Below are positions 51,611 through 60,236 of a stretch of 64,000 bases of DNA, in pieces. A program made the translations under genes and the position numbers. Source of the DNA: Lacticaseibacillus jixianensis (GTDB taxonomy: Bacteria > Bacillota > Bacilli > Lactobacillales > Lactobacillaceae); the NCBI RefSeq assembly GCF_003946485.1, contig NZ_RHOJ01000002.1, positions 62,001-126,000 of the forward strand, in the 5' to 3' direction. Under the pieces are notes generated by a model. It was given only the letters and a program-made list of their open reading frames with translations, was not told the origin of the DNA and made no database searches. Each line of letters begins with the position of its first letter. Within the stretch, counting starts at the first letter, position 1.

Positions 51611-52789
51611 TTATTGCTGGGCGGCCGCCAGCAGCGCCTGCTGGTCATTCGGCAAGGCACCGAACACCACGGCGCGCTCCAGCCGGTTCAGCGTCTGCCC
51701 CAGCTGCGGCCCGGGCTGAAACCCATTGGCCATCAGCGCTTTGCCGTCGATCGCCATCTCGCTCTTTTCGTGGATCGGCAGCGCCGCGTAGGCCTGGGCC
51801 ACCCGGGCCCCGTCAAAGGCCGGATCCAGCGCCGCCTGGGCCGTCAAGGCGACGTCCAGCGCGGCGTTGCCCGCCTGGTACAGCGCCCAGTCATCGGCGG
51901 TAGGCAGCAGCGCCAGGAGTTTGGCGGCCGCGGCCGTCAGACGGATCAGGTCGTTGGCCTGCTTCCAGGTCCGCAGCAGCTTGTCCGCACGGATCCCCGT
52001 CAGGTGCACCAGCAGGGTCCACCCCACCGCCGGCACCTTAAACTGCGGGGCGTGCAGGCCGGCCAGCTGCGCCAGCGCGGCCTTCTGCCCGCCCAGCAGC
52101 GGCGCGTGGGCGTACAGGCCGGTATCCAGAAACGTGGTCAGGCCCGCCTGCCGGTCGCGGCCCAAAAGCAGTTTGGTGAACTCGGTCGCGGTGCGCTCGA
52201 CGGAAATTTTTTCGAGCAGCGCCGCGTTATCCTTGATGGCCGCCGCGGTGGCCGCCTCAATGGCAAACCCCAGCTGGCTTTGAAAGCGCACCGCGCGCAT
52301 CATCCGCAGCGCGTCCTCGTGAAAGCGGGCGTGGGGATTCCCCACCGCCCGCAGCACCTTGGCCCGCAGGTCGGCCAGCCCATCAAACAGATCGATGACC
52401 GTCCCGTCGTGGCGGACCGCCAGCGCGTTGACGGTGAAATCGCGGCGCTGCAGGTCCTCTTTCAACGAGCGCACAAACGTGACGTGATCCGGCCGCCGGA
52501 AGTCCTGGTAGCCGGACTCGGTGCGAAAGGTGGTCACCTCGTAGCCGACCCCGTGGTGCAGGACCATCACGGTGCCGTGCTGAATACCGGTGTCGACGGT
52601 CCGCTTGAAGATCTGCTTGATCTCCTGCGGGTAGGCCGAGCTGGCGATGTCGACGTCGTGGATCGGCAGGCCCAGCAAGGCGTCGCGTACGCTGCCGCCG
52701 ACAAAATAGGCCTCGTAGCCGGCTTCCTCTATTTTTTTCATGATGGGGATCGCCGCTTGGAAATCCGGATGGCTCAAATCGATCTTCAT
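51611..52789 (-). CDS. cca: CCA-adding tRNA nucleotidyltransferase
   Basis: The enzyme builds or repairs the 3' CCA end of tRNA. The 392-residue class II protein has the nucleotidyltransferase motif [20 protein letters not shown] with the metal-binding DxD, then [31 protein letters not shown] and [11 protein letters not shown]. The C-terminal half is helical, as usual. It is divergent from the yitT-like gene and stands alone on its strand. Confidence 0.96.
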   Translation of the reverse strand: MKIDLSHPDFQAAIPIMKKIEEAGYEAYFVGGSVRDALLGLPIHDVDIASSAYPQEIKQIFKRTVDTGIQHGTVMVLHHGVGYEVTTFRTESGYQDFRRPDHVTFVRSLKEDLQRRDFTVNALAVRHDGTVIDLFDGLADLRAKVLRAVGNPHARFHEDALRMMRAVRFQSQLGFAIEAATAAAIKDNAALLEKISVERTATEFTKLLLGRDRQAGLTTFLDTGLYAHAPLLGGQKAALAQLAGLHAPQFKVPAVGWTLLVHLTGIRADKLLRTWKQANDLIRLTAAAAKLLALLPTADDWALYQAGNAALDVALTAQAALDPAFDGARVAQAYAALPIHEKSEMAIDGKALMANGFQPGPQLGQTLNRLERAVVFGALPNDQQALLAAAQQ

Positions 52790-52887
52790 ACGTACTCGCT
52801 CCTTTTTGTCCTTTCTATAATAGCAAACTTAGGTCACCCTGACGAAGGTCTGGTAGTATTAGAGCTAGGACGATAAGGAGGCGCGAG

Positions 52888-53766
52888 ATGGCAAAGAAAA
52901 CGCAGCGGATGGTGATGGACCTGGCCCTGATCACGGTGGGGTGCGCCTTGTACGCCTTTGGCCTGGTCACCGTCAACATTGCCAACCACCTGGCGGAAGG
53001 CGGCATCACCGGCATCACGCTGCTGATCCGTTTCTGGTGGCACATTGATCCCGCCTACTCCACCCTGATTCTGAACGTGCCGCTGATCATCGTCGGCTAC
53101 AAGTTCCTCGGCAAGCGCGCCTTGGCCTACACCGTGTACGGCACGGTGATGCTGTCGGTGTTCCTGTGGCTCTGGCAGCGCCTGCCGGTCAGCCTGGACA
53201 TCCACCACGACCTGTTCATCGCTGGGGTCATGGCCGGGCTGTTCGGCGGGATCGGCAGCGGGCTGATCTACCGCCGCGGCGGCACCACCGGCGGCTCGGA
53301 CGTGATCGCCCGCATCCTGGAAAAGCAAACCGGGATCCCGATGGGCCGCTCGCTGCTGGGCTTTGACGTGGTCGTCCTGCTGGCCAGCCTGTCCTACCTG
53401 AACCTGGAGCGGATGATGTACACCCTGCTGGCCAGCTACGTGTTCTCGCGCATCGTCGACTTCGTCTTGGAAGGCGCGTACGCCGCCAAGGGGGTCCTGG
53501 TCGTCTCCGATGCGGCCGAGCCCATCGCCAACCAGATCATGAGCGAGCTGGAGCGCGGGGCCACCTACCTCAAGGCGGAAGGCGGCTTTGCCCGCGACCA
53601 AAAGCGCGTGGTTTACGCCGTGGTCGCCACCACCGAGATCGCCGCGGTCAAACGGATCATCAACGACATCGACCCGCAGGCGTTCATCACCATTTTGGAC
53701 GTGCACGAGGCCCTGGGCGAAGGCTTCACCTACAAGCGCAAACCCAAGCGGCTGTTTTTCAGCTGA
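52888..53766 (+). CDS. YitT family membrane protein
   Basis: The 292-residue protein has an N-terminal membrane domain with five or six helices (about 10-190, GCALYAFGLVTVNIANHLAE, GLIYRRGGTTGGSDVIARI) and a C-terminal DUF2179 soluble domain (about 205-285, LERGATYLKAEGGF, FITILDVHEALGEGF). This is the standard YitT layout. The role of the family is not firmly known. GGAGG precedes the ATG. Confidence 0.94.
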   Translation: MAKKTQRMVMDLALITVGCALYAFGLVTVNIANHLAEGGITGITLLIRFWWHIDPAYSTLILNVPLIIVGYKFLGKRALAYTVYGTVMLSVFLWLWQRLPVSLDIHHDLFIAGVMAGLFGGIGSGLIYRRGGTTGGSDVIARILEKQTGIPMGRSLLGFDVVVLLASLSYLNLERMMYTLLASYVFSRIVDFVLEGAYAAKGVLVVSDAAEPIANQIMSELERGATYLKAEGGFARDQKRVVYAVVATTEIAAVKRIINDIDPQAFITILDVHEALGEGFTYKRKPKRLFFS

Positions 53767-53894
53767 CCGGTCACTCCGCCTGCGCCTGGGCCACGGGGCC
53801 TGACCGTCCCCCTGACGCCGCCAAGTCTCGGTCCGACCAGAAGGTGAGTAAGACAAATTACCCCTAGTCGCGTTCCACAAAGCAACGCCCAGAC

Positions 53895-53956
53895 ACGCAA
53901 ACGCCCCAGCACCGCGATTCGAAGTACGAATCGTGATGCTGGGACGCTTGCGTTTT
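53895..53956. terminator. Long bidirectional terminator
   Basis: ACGCAAACG.CCCAGCA.CGATTCG pairs with CGAATCG.TGCTGGG.CGCTTGCGT; TTTT follows on the + side. It separates the convergent YitT and TPR genes. Confidence 0.8.
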
Positions 53957-53991
53957 GGGCTAAAACCGCTTTGTGACTCAGCCTCTTTTGG

Positions 53992-55260
53992 TTACTCGTT
54001 GTCGGCCGTCAGCTCGTCCAGGCGGTCCTGCATGTCGGCGTCGTCCGGCGCCAGCTTTAGGTAGCGCGTCAAGGCCGCCTTCAGCTCGGCCGTGGCACCG
54101 GTGGACTGGAAGAAGTCGATGATGTCGCGCAGGAAGGCCGGCGAGTCCTGCAGCGCGTTGAAGGCCAGCAGGTAGTTCTCCCGGGCCTTGGCGACCTCAT
54201 CGAGGCGGTCGTAGCTCTTGGCGAGGTTCCAGTAGATCTGCGGGTCGACCTCGTCGGACTTGTCCAGCGCCGCCAAGAAGGCCACGTTTTCCTCGTCCTT
54301 GTGCTGCGCCAGAAGCAGGTTGCTCCAAGACAGCGCGACGGCCTGGTTCTCCGGGTCGATCGCCCGCGCCTTTTTCAGATAGGTCTCGGCGAGGTCAAAC
54401 GCCTCTTCCTTGATTGCCAGGCTGGCGCCGAGGGCAAACAGTTCGGCGTTCGTCGCGTCCTGCGCGATGCCTTTTTGCACGGTGGTCAGCGCCGCCGCAT
54501 CGTCGCCGGCCTGCTGCTGGGCTAAGGCCAGCGGCAGATAGGCGTTCGCGTAGGTGGGATCGCCGTCGATCAGGCCGCTCAGCGTGGTGATGGCGTCCTG
54601 GGGCTGATCCAGCTGGCGATACAGGCTGCCCAGTTGCAGCTGGCTGGCCTGATCCAAGGCGGCCTGGCCGACGTCTTCGTAGACGGCCACCGCGTCCTCG
54701 TACTGCCCCAGATGCGCCAGGGTGGCCGCGTAACGCGCTTTAACGTTGACGTGGGCCAACTCGTCGACGCCGCTGTTAATGAGCTGTGCGTACGCGAGAC
54801 TGGCCTGATCGTCGCGGCCCCAGGCGAAGTACAACTCGCCGAGGGCAAACGTGACCACCGGCTCATCCGGCACCAGGCGCTGCGCTTCCAGCAGCTTTTG
54901 CTCGGCGACCTCGTACAGGCCCTGCGTCTGATACACGTCGGCCTCCGCAAGCAGCGCCTGCGGGTAAGCATCCGAGTCCGGCTGCACCTTCGCCAGGAGG
55001 TTCAGCGCCTCATCGGTGTCACCGTCGCCCACGGCAATGTCCGCCAGCGCGGTCTTAAGCTCGTCTTCGTCCGGGTACTTGCCCATCAGCTCCTGGTAGA
55101 GCCGCTTGGCCTGCCCCGTGAAGCCGAGGGCGTACAGCTCCCCGGCAAGGTTGAATTTTGTCTCATCATCATCGTGTTTCAATACGGATTGGAAGAGGTT
55201 GCGTGACTCTTCCATGTGCCCCTGTTCAAGGGCTGCGAGCATCTGCTCAGAATAGCTCAT
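53992..55260 (-). CDS. TPR-repeat protein (YpiA-like)
   Basis: The 422-residue protein is made of tetratricopeptide-like helical pairs throughout, for example AGELYALGFTGQAKRLYQEL, ALLAEADVYQTQGLYEVAEQ and SLYRQLDQPQDAITTLSGLI. It is acidic and lacks a signal peptide, so it is cytosolic and probably a protein-protein scaffold. It lies downstream of hup, from which a terminator separates it. Its function is unknown in most species. Confidence 0.9.
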   Translation of the reverse strand: MSYSEQMLAALEQGHMEESRNLFQSVLKHDDDETKFNLAGELYALGFTGQAKRLYQELMGKYPDEDELKTALADIAVGDGDTDEALNLLAKVQPDSDAYPQALLAEADVYQTQGLYEVAEQKLLEAQRLVPDEPVVTFALGELYFAWGRDDQASLAYAQLINSGVDELAHVNVKARYAATLAHLGQYEDAVAVYEDVGQAALDQASQLQLGSLYRQLDQPQDAITTLSGLIDGDPTYANAYLPLALAQQQAGDDAAALTTVQKGIAQDATNAELFALGASLAIKEEAFDLAETYLKKARAIDPENQAVALSWSNLLLAQHKDEENVAFLAALDKSDEVDPQIYWNLAKSYDRLDEVAKARENYLLAFNALQDSPAFLRDIIDFFQSTGATAELKAALTRYLKLAPDDADMQDRLDELTADNE

Positions 55261-55272
55261 GACTACCTCCTG

Positions 55273-55310
55273 AAAAAACGGGCTCGAACAATTGTGTCCG
55301 AACCCGTTTT
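55273..55310 (-). terminator. Terminator of the hup gene
   Basis: AAAACGGG.TCG.. and its complement pair across AACAATTGTGTCC; on the minus strand the stem ends in CCCGTTTTTT. It stops hup mRNA before the TPR gene. Confidence 0.88.
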
Positions 55311-55337
55311 GATAAACCTATCATTGCTCCAAGGAGA

Positions 55338-55613
55338 CTACTTAACAGCGTCCTTGAGTGCCTTACCAGGCTTGAATGCAGGTACTTTTGATGCAGGGAT
55401 CTTGATCTCTGCGCCAGTTTGCGGGTTGCGGCCCTTACGAGCAGCGCGTTCGCGCACTTCGAAGTTACCAAAGCCGATCAGTTGAACCTTCTCGCCTTTA
55501 GCCAGGGAAGCCTGGATAGAGCTAAATACTGCATCTACAGCTGCCGTTGCATCCTTCTTTGTCAAGCCGGTTGAAGTAGCAACATTTTCGATCAATTCTG
55601 CTTTGTTTGCCAT
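55338..55613 (-). CDS. hup: HU family DNA-binding protein
   Basis: HU is the main histone-like protein of the nucleoid. The 91-residue protein starts [20 protein letters not shown], and has the [20 protein letters not shown] beta-arm, with the conserved NPQTG. GGAGGTGAATAGATC precedes the ATG. Codon use is strongly biased, as in highly expressed genes. It lies between der and the TPR gene, the order seen in other Firmicutes. Confidence 0.98.
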   Translation of the reverse strand: MANKAELIENVATSTGLTKKDATAAVDAVFSSIQASLAKGEKVQLIGFGNFEVRERAARKGRNPQTGAEIKIPASKVPAFKPGKALKDAVK

Positions 55614-55637
55614 GATCTATTCACCTCCGTATAGATT

Positions 55638-55662
55638 TGGGTAATTCACCCAAATTTACCCA
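55638..55662 (-). promoter_or_regulatory. Hairpin in the hup leader
   Basis: TGGGTAA and TTACCCA pair around an 11-base loop, just upstream of the hup ribosome binding site. It has no T-run, so it may stabilise the mRNA or be an operator. Confidence 0.4.
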
Positions 55663-55829
55663 AACTTGGTTTCCAAGAATGAGGAAACAATGATAAACCG
55701 GTATCACTATTTCAAGTTTCAAGATAACACACAAACCCCGTCGTAGCAAGGTTTTTTGGCATCTCAGCCAATAAATCATCGCCCGTATGAAAAATCAGGC
55801 ATGAAAAACGGCGACCGGCTCGAACCCCA

Positions 55830-57140
55830 CTATTTCCGCTTTCTTGCGATCAAATGGATCGGCGTGCCGTCAAAGTCGAACGTTTTCCGCAGCTGATTAA
55901 TGAGAAAACGCTCATAAGAAAAGTGAAGCAGGTCCGGATCGTTGACAAACACCACGAATGTCGGCGGTTTAACGGCCACTTGGGTCATGTAGTAGATCCG
56001 CAGGCGCTTCCCGTTGATCGTCGGCGTCGGCGTCACCGCCAGGGCGTCCAGCAGGACATCGTTGAGTACAGCGCTCTGAATCCGGCGATTCTGGTTTTCT
56101 GAAACCAGCTGGATCATGCCGGGCAGGTTCGTCAGGCGTTGGTGCGTCTTGGCTGAGACGAAAACGATGGGGGCGTAGTCCAGGTACTGGAACTCGTCGC
56201 GGACGTGCTGCTCAAATTCCTGCATCGTGTGGTTATCCTTCTCCGTCAGCGTGTCCCACTTGTTGACGACGATGATGATCCCCCGGCCGGCCTCGTGCGC
56301 ATACCCGGCCACCTTTTTATCCTGCTCGCGGATTCCAGACTCGGCATCCAGCACCACCAGGACCACGTCGGAGCGGTCGATGGCTCGCAGCGCCCGCATC
56401 ACGGCGTACTTCTCCGTGCTTTCGTAGACCTTGCCGCGCTTGCGGATCCCGGCTGTGTCGATCATGGTGAACTCCTGCCCATCATGCTCGAACTTGGTGT
56501 CGATCGCGTCACGCGTCGTGCCCTCGATGGGGCTGACAATCACGCGCTCTTCACCCAGGATCGCATTGACCAGCGAGGACTTGCCAACGTTGGGCCGGCC
56601 GATAAAGGAGAACTTGATCGAGTCGTCCTCCACGTCGCTGCCCGCGTCCGGGAACGCGGCAAAGACGGCGTCAAGCACGTCGCCCAGCCCCATCCCGTGA
56701 CTGCCTGAGATGGGATACGGCTCCCCAAACCCTAAGCTATAAAAATCGTAAATGTCGTTGCGCCGCTCAGGGTTATCGACCTTGTTGACGGCCAGCACGA
56801 CCGGCTTGTCCGCCTTGTAGAGGATCTGCGCGACCCGTTCGTCAGCGTCCGTCACCCCGGCTTCGACACTGGTCAGAAACAGGATCACATCCGCCTCATC
56901 AATGGCGATTTCCGCCTGGTCAGAGATCTGCTGCAAAAACGGCTCGTCGCCGATGTCGATCCCGCCGGTGTCGATCAAGGCAAACTCTTTGTTGAGCCAT
57001 TCGGCCTTGCCGTAGATGCGATCCCGGGTGACCCCGGGGGTGTCCTCGACGATTGAGACGCGCTCGCCGATCATCCGGTTAAAGATGGTCGACTTGCCGA
57101 CGTTTGGCCGGCCAACAATTGCTAATGTGGGGAGTACCAT
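55830..57140 (-). CDS. der: Ribosome-assembly GTPase Der (EngA)
   Basis: Der is an essential GTPase with two G domains, needed for 50S assembly. The 436-residue protein has G1 motifs [12 protein letters not shown] (about 9-20) and [12 protein letters not shown] (about 184-195), G3 DTGGID and [10 protein letters not shown]4 NKVD and NKWD, and a C-terminal KH-like domain. The length is normal. It starts at an ATG after a GAAGGGAAGATA site and lies downstream of rpsA. Confidence 0.98.
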   Translation of the reverse strand: MVLPTLAIVGRPNVGKSTIFNRMIGERVSIVEDTPGVTRDRIYGKAEWLNKEFALIDTGGIDIGDEPFLQQISDQAEIAIDEADVILFLTSVEAGVTDADERVAQILYKADKPVVLAVNKVDNPERRNDIYDFYSLGFGEPYPISGSHGMGLGDVLDAVFAAFPDAGSDVEDDSIKFSFIGRPNVGKSSLVNAILGEERVIVSPIEGTTRDAIDTKFEHDGQEFTMIDTAGIRKRGKVYESTEKYAVMRALRAIDRSDVVLVVLDAESGIREQDKKVAGYAHEAGRGIIIVVNKWDTLTEKDNHTMQEFEQHVRDEFQYLDYAPIVFVSAKTHQRLTNLPGMIQLVSENQNRRIQSAVLNDVLLDALAVTPTPTINGKRLRIYYMTQVAVKPPTFVVFVNDPDLLHFSYERFLINQLRKTFDFDGTPIHLIARKRK

Positions 57141-57232
57141 ATTTTATCTTCCCTTTCTCACTGGGCCCCTTCAGGAAATGGGGTCCGCTCGTTGAACGCA
57201 GTGGTGGTGCAGAAATATTGGGGCGGATGCGG

Positions 57233-57397
57233 GCAAGGTGCGAGACCTGGCGATCTTAGGCCGATGATTAGCCTAGGCGGTGGCTTTGCCTGCGCAGCAG
57301 GTGAAGCCGCAGCCGTAGCTAATCACTCGGCCGTTGCCAGGTCAAGCCCGATTAAGCAAGGTGCACGGCCCCCTTCGCACCTTGCTTTGCACCTTGC
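57233..57397. repeat. Nested inverted repeats between der and rpsA
   Basis: A large imperfect hairpin pairs GACCTGGC (57244-57251) with GCCAGGTC (57336-57343) and GGCCGATGATTAGC (57259-57272) with GCTAATCACTCGGCC (57318-57332). GCAAGGTGC occurs at 57233 and 57356 and its complement GCACCTTGC at 57377 and 57389, so a second perfect 9-bp stem forms. No gene lies within. It could be a structured RNA or a mobile palindromic repeat. Confidence 0.6.
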
Positions 57398-57400
57398 AAT

Positions 57401-57426
57401 AAAAAACCGAGGCATCGCTGCCCCGG
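57401..57426 (-). terminator. Terminator of the rpsA gene
   Basis: On the minus strand CCGGGGCA and TGCCTCGG pair around GCGA, followed by six T. Confidence 0.88.
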
Positions 57427-57443
57427 CCTGACACTTGAAATGC

Positions 57444-58751
57444 TTATTTGTTGTCGTCGTCCGTGTTGCTCAGGTTCTTCAGCGCGTCGCCGAGCAGTTC
57501 GCTCATGGAGAAACCAGAGTCATCCTGCTGGTATTCTGCCGGGATCTGAGTGTGCTCACTGCGGCCGCCGCGCCGGCCACCACGGTCGCCGCCACGCGAA
57601 CCACCGCGGTTGTTGTTACCGCCGTTGTTGCTGCGGGGCCGGTCTTCGTGCTCGCCTTCAGGGGCTTCAGTCAGCGCCTTGATGGACAAAGCCAGACGGT
57701 GCTGGTCTGGGTCAACGGAAAGGACCTTGACCTGGATCTCTTGGCCTTCGCTCAGCACTTCCTGAGGAGTCGCAATGTGTTCATGCGAGATCTGGGAAAT
57801 GTGAACCAAGCCTTCAACACCAGGGAAGACCTCAACAAACGCACCGAAGCTGGTCAGACGCTTGACGGTCCCAGTCAGCACAGAGCCGGCTGGTGCCTTT
57901 GATTCAATGTCGTCCCATGGCTGCGGGAGCGTTGCCTTGATGGACAGGCTGATGCGGTTGCGATCAGGATCAACGGCCAAAACCTTGACCTTGATGTCTT
58001 GCCCAACCTTCAGGACGTCGCTTGGCTTGTCAACGTGATCGAAACTGATTTCGGACACGTGGACCAGACCATCAACACCGCCAAGGTCAACGAACGCACC
58101 GAAGTTGGTGAGCCGGGCAACCTTGCCTTCAACCGTGTCGCCAGGCTGGATCTTCGCAAAAATCTCCTTGCGGGCTTCGGCCTTGCCGGCTTCAACGATT
58201 GCACGGTGAGAAAGGATCAAGCGGTTTTCGCTCGGCTCGATCTCGATGATTTTGAATTCCAGTTCCTGACCCTTGTACTGGGACAGGTCTTCAACGAAGT
58301 GGTCGGAAACCATGCTTGCTGGGACGAACCCACGCACGCCAGCGTTAACGACCAGGCCGCCCTTAACAACGGAAGTGACTGGCGCGGTGATGGTCTCACC
58401 GGCGTCGGCCTTGGCTTGGATGTCTTTCCAAACCTTCTGTGCTTCAAGGCGACGCTTGGAAAGCAGGTACTGCCCGTTTTCCTTGTCCTTACCGATCGTG
58501 GAGATCACGACCAGGTCGATCTTATCGCCGACTTTGGCAACCGAGTTGATGTCATCGATTGGCTGAGTGGATAACTCTTTAAGAGGAACGACACCCTCAA
58601 CGCCGGTGCCCTCGATCCCTACAACCAGTTGCTTGTCTTCGACTGCTAATACTTCACCTTTTACGGTGTCACCGATGTGAACAGTTTCAACGCTCTTCAG
58701 CGCGTCCGCCATCGTTTCGGTGTTTTCGCTTGATTCATTCTTTTCACTCAT
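57444..58751 (-). CDS. rpsA: 30S ribosomal protein S1-like, four S1 domains and RGG-rich tail
   Basis: The 435-residue protein has four S1 RNA-binding domains (about 24-95, 110-175, 195-265, 280-350; for example GDTVEGKVARLTNFGAFVDL and GSVLTGTVKRLTSFGAFVEV). It is the Firmicutes-type S1 homologue, shorter than the six-domain form of E. coli. After domain four a low-complexity stretch, NNRGGSRGGDRGGRRGGRS, precedes a short acidic end; this RGG-like part is unusual and may add RNA binding. It follows cmk on the same strand. Confidence 0.95.
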   Translation of the reverse strand: MSEKNESSENTETMADALKSVETVHIGDTVKGEVLAVEDKQLVVGIEGTGVEGVVPLKELSTQPIDDINSVAKVGDKIDLVVISTIGKDKENGQYLLSKRRLEAQKVWKDIQAKADAGETITAPVTSVVKGGLVVNAGVRGFVPASMVSDHFVEDLSQYKGQELEFKIIEIEPSENRLILSHRAIVEAGKAEARKEIFAKIQPGDTVEGKVARLTNFGAFVDLGGVDGLVHVSEISFDHVDKPSDVLKVGQDIKVKVLAVDPDRNRISLSIKATLPQPWDDIESKAPAGSVLTGTVKRLTSFGAFVEVFPGVEGLVHISQISHEHIATPQEVLSEGQEIQVKVLSVDPDQHRLALSIKALTEAPEGEHEDRPRSNNGGNNNRGGSRGGDRGGRRGGRSEHTQIPAEYQQDDSGFSMSELLGDALKNLSNTDDDNK

Positions 58752-58821
58752 GCCAAAAAATCCTCCTATACGACTGTCATACTTAGTCTATTGTACCCGA
58801 TGTCGCCTAAAATACCAACAT

Positions 58822-59496
58822 TTAGTTTTGCGCTTTTGACCGTTTTTTGTTGACAAGGTCAATAATGGTCTGAACCTCTTCGTCAATGGTCATATTGCTT
58901 GAGTCGATCTCGATCGCATCAGGCGCTTTCCGCAGCGGTGACACGGCCCGCGTCGAGTCTTTCTGATCACGCGCCGCGATCTCTTGTTCCAAGGTCGCAA
59001 CCGGCGTCATGATCCCCTTCTCGACGTTTTCCTTGTGCCGGCGCTGCGCTCTGGTGGCCACCGACGCGACCATGAAGATCTTCAGCTCCGCGTTCGGCAG
59101 AACGGTGGTCCCGATGTCGCGGCCGTCCATCACGATGTCGTGATCGGCCGCGATCTGGCGCTGGCGCCGCACCATTTCCGCCCGCACGGCCGGCAGTGCC
59201 GAGACCTGCGACACGTTGTTGGTGGTTTCCTCCTGGCGAATGGCCAAGGTCACGTCCTCACCGGCCATGAACACCAGCTGACCTGCGGGACTCGGCTTGA
59301 ACGTGATGTCCAGGTCCTTGAGGTGGGCCATAATGGCGGCCTCATCCCCGTAGTCCAACCCCAGCCGCGCGGCCATCACCGTCGCCGTCCGGTACATCGC
59401 CCCGGTGTCACAATAGATAAAGCCCAACTTAGTCGCAACCAGCTTGGCGATGGTACTCTTGCCCGAACCAGCTGGGCCATCAATGGCGATCTGCAT
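58822..59496 (-). CDS. cmk: Cytidylate kinase
   Basis: Cmk phosphorylates CMP and dCMP. The 224-residue protein starts MQIAIDGPAGSGKSTIAKLV, with the P-loop GPAGSGKST, then YCDTGAMYRTATVMA and DIVMDGRDIGTTVLPNAELK, both CMP-kinase hallmarks. Cmk-rpsA-der order is conserved in Firmicutes. Gap to rpsA is 70 bases. Confidence 0.97.
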   Translation of the reverse strand: MQIAIDGPAGSGKSTIAKLVATKLGFIYCDTGAMYRTATVMAARLGLDYGDEAAIMAHLKDLDITFKPSPAGQLVFMAGEDVTLAIRQEETTNNVSQVSALPAVRAEMVRRQRQIAADHDIVMDGRDIGTTVLPNAELKIFMVASVATRAQRRHKENVEKGIMTPVATLEQEIAARDQKDSTRAVSPLRKAPDAIEIDSSNMTIDEEVQTIIDLVNKKRSKAQN

Positions 59497-59550
59497 AAAC
59501 TCAAACTCCCCCTCAAGGGCATACGCCCGTTACTGCCCACCATTATACAG

Positions 59551-59573
59551 AAAAAAAGAGCCGGGATCCTCCC
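59551..59573 (-). terminator. Terminator of the LysM-protein gene
   Basis: On the minus strand CGGGA GGA TCCCG forms a short hairpin, followed by GCTCTTTTTTT. It lies after the stop of the LysM gene and before cmk. Confidence 0.65.
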
Positions 59574-59587
59574 GCCTCATTGAAAAC

Positions 59588-60175
59588 TTATTTAACCCGG
59601 ACAGATTGCCCCGGCGTCAGTGTGCCGCGGCCGTTCCACTGGTAGAACTGCGTCAGCGAAATGCCGTGGTTCAGCGCGATCCGGTAGGCGTTGTCGCCCT
59701 GCTTCACCACGTAAGAAGTCCCAGTGGTGCTGGAAGAAGCGCTGCTGGTCGAACTTGAGCTCGCCGCACTAGAAGAAGTGCTTGCGCTGCTGCTTTGACT
59801 GCTGCTGGTCTCAGCACTGCTTGAAGACGACTCGCTGCTGGTCGTGCTGCTTGCCGATTTGCTGCTTGAGGCCCGCTTCTTCTTGGGCTTGCTACTGCTG
59901 GTTGAGCTGGATTTCTTGCTGCTGGCCACCGTGATTTTATTGTCATTATTATTGCTTGAGTTATTCGAGATGGCGTTATAGGCAACCGGCACGATAATGA
60001 ACAAGGCGATCAGCACCCACAGCACGTATTGAAGAACCTTGGTACCATGAGACTTCTTGCGCGTCGCGACCCGCGACAGGTTGCCTTCGTCGTCGCGATC
60101 ATCCTCAAACTGCTTGTTCCACGGCTGATCCTGATCCGTGGTATCAGGCTTTTTGTGATCGGTTTTCTTATTCAT
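59588..60175 (-). CDS. LysM-domain membrane protein
   Basis: The 195-residue protein has a charged cytosolic start (about 1-45), one membrane helix (about 50-68, LWVLIALFIIVPVAYNAI), a long Ser/Ala-rich linker (about 80-150) and a C-terminal LysM domain (about 150-195, SYVVKQGDNAYRIALNHGI). It would sit in the membrane with LysM outside binding peptidoglycan. No catalytic domain is present. The gene lies between recQ and cmk, its usual place in lactobacilli. Confidence 0.92.
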   Translation of the reverse strand: MNKKTDHKKPDTTDQDQPWNKQFEDDRDDEGNLSRVATRKKSHGTKVLQYVLWVLIALFIIVPVAYNAISNNSSNNNDNKITVASSKKSSSTSSSKPKKKRASSSKSASSTTSSESSSSSAETSSSQSSSASTSSSAASSSSTSSASSSTTGTSYVVKQGDNAYRIALNHGISLTQFYQWNGRGTLTPGQSVRVK

Positions 60176-60236
60176 TGGGACGGTCCTCCTTGCATACTAC
60201 AGTCATTGTATCATAATTGCTCTCGCCGAATTTTAA

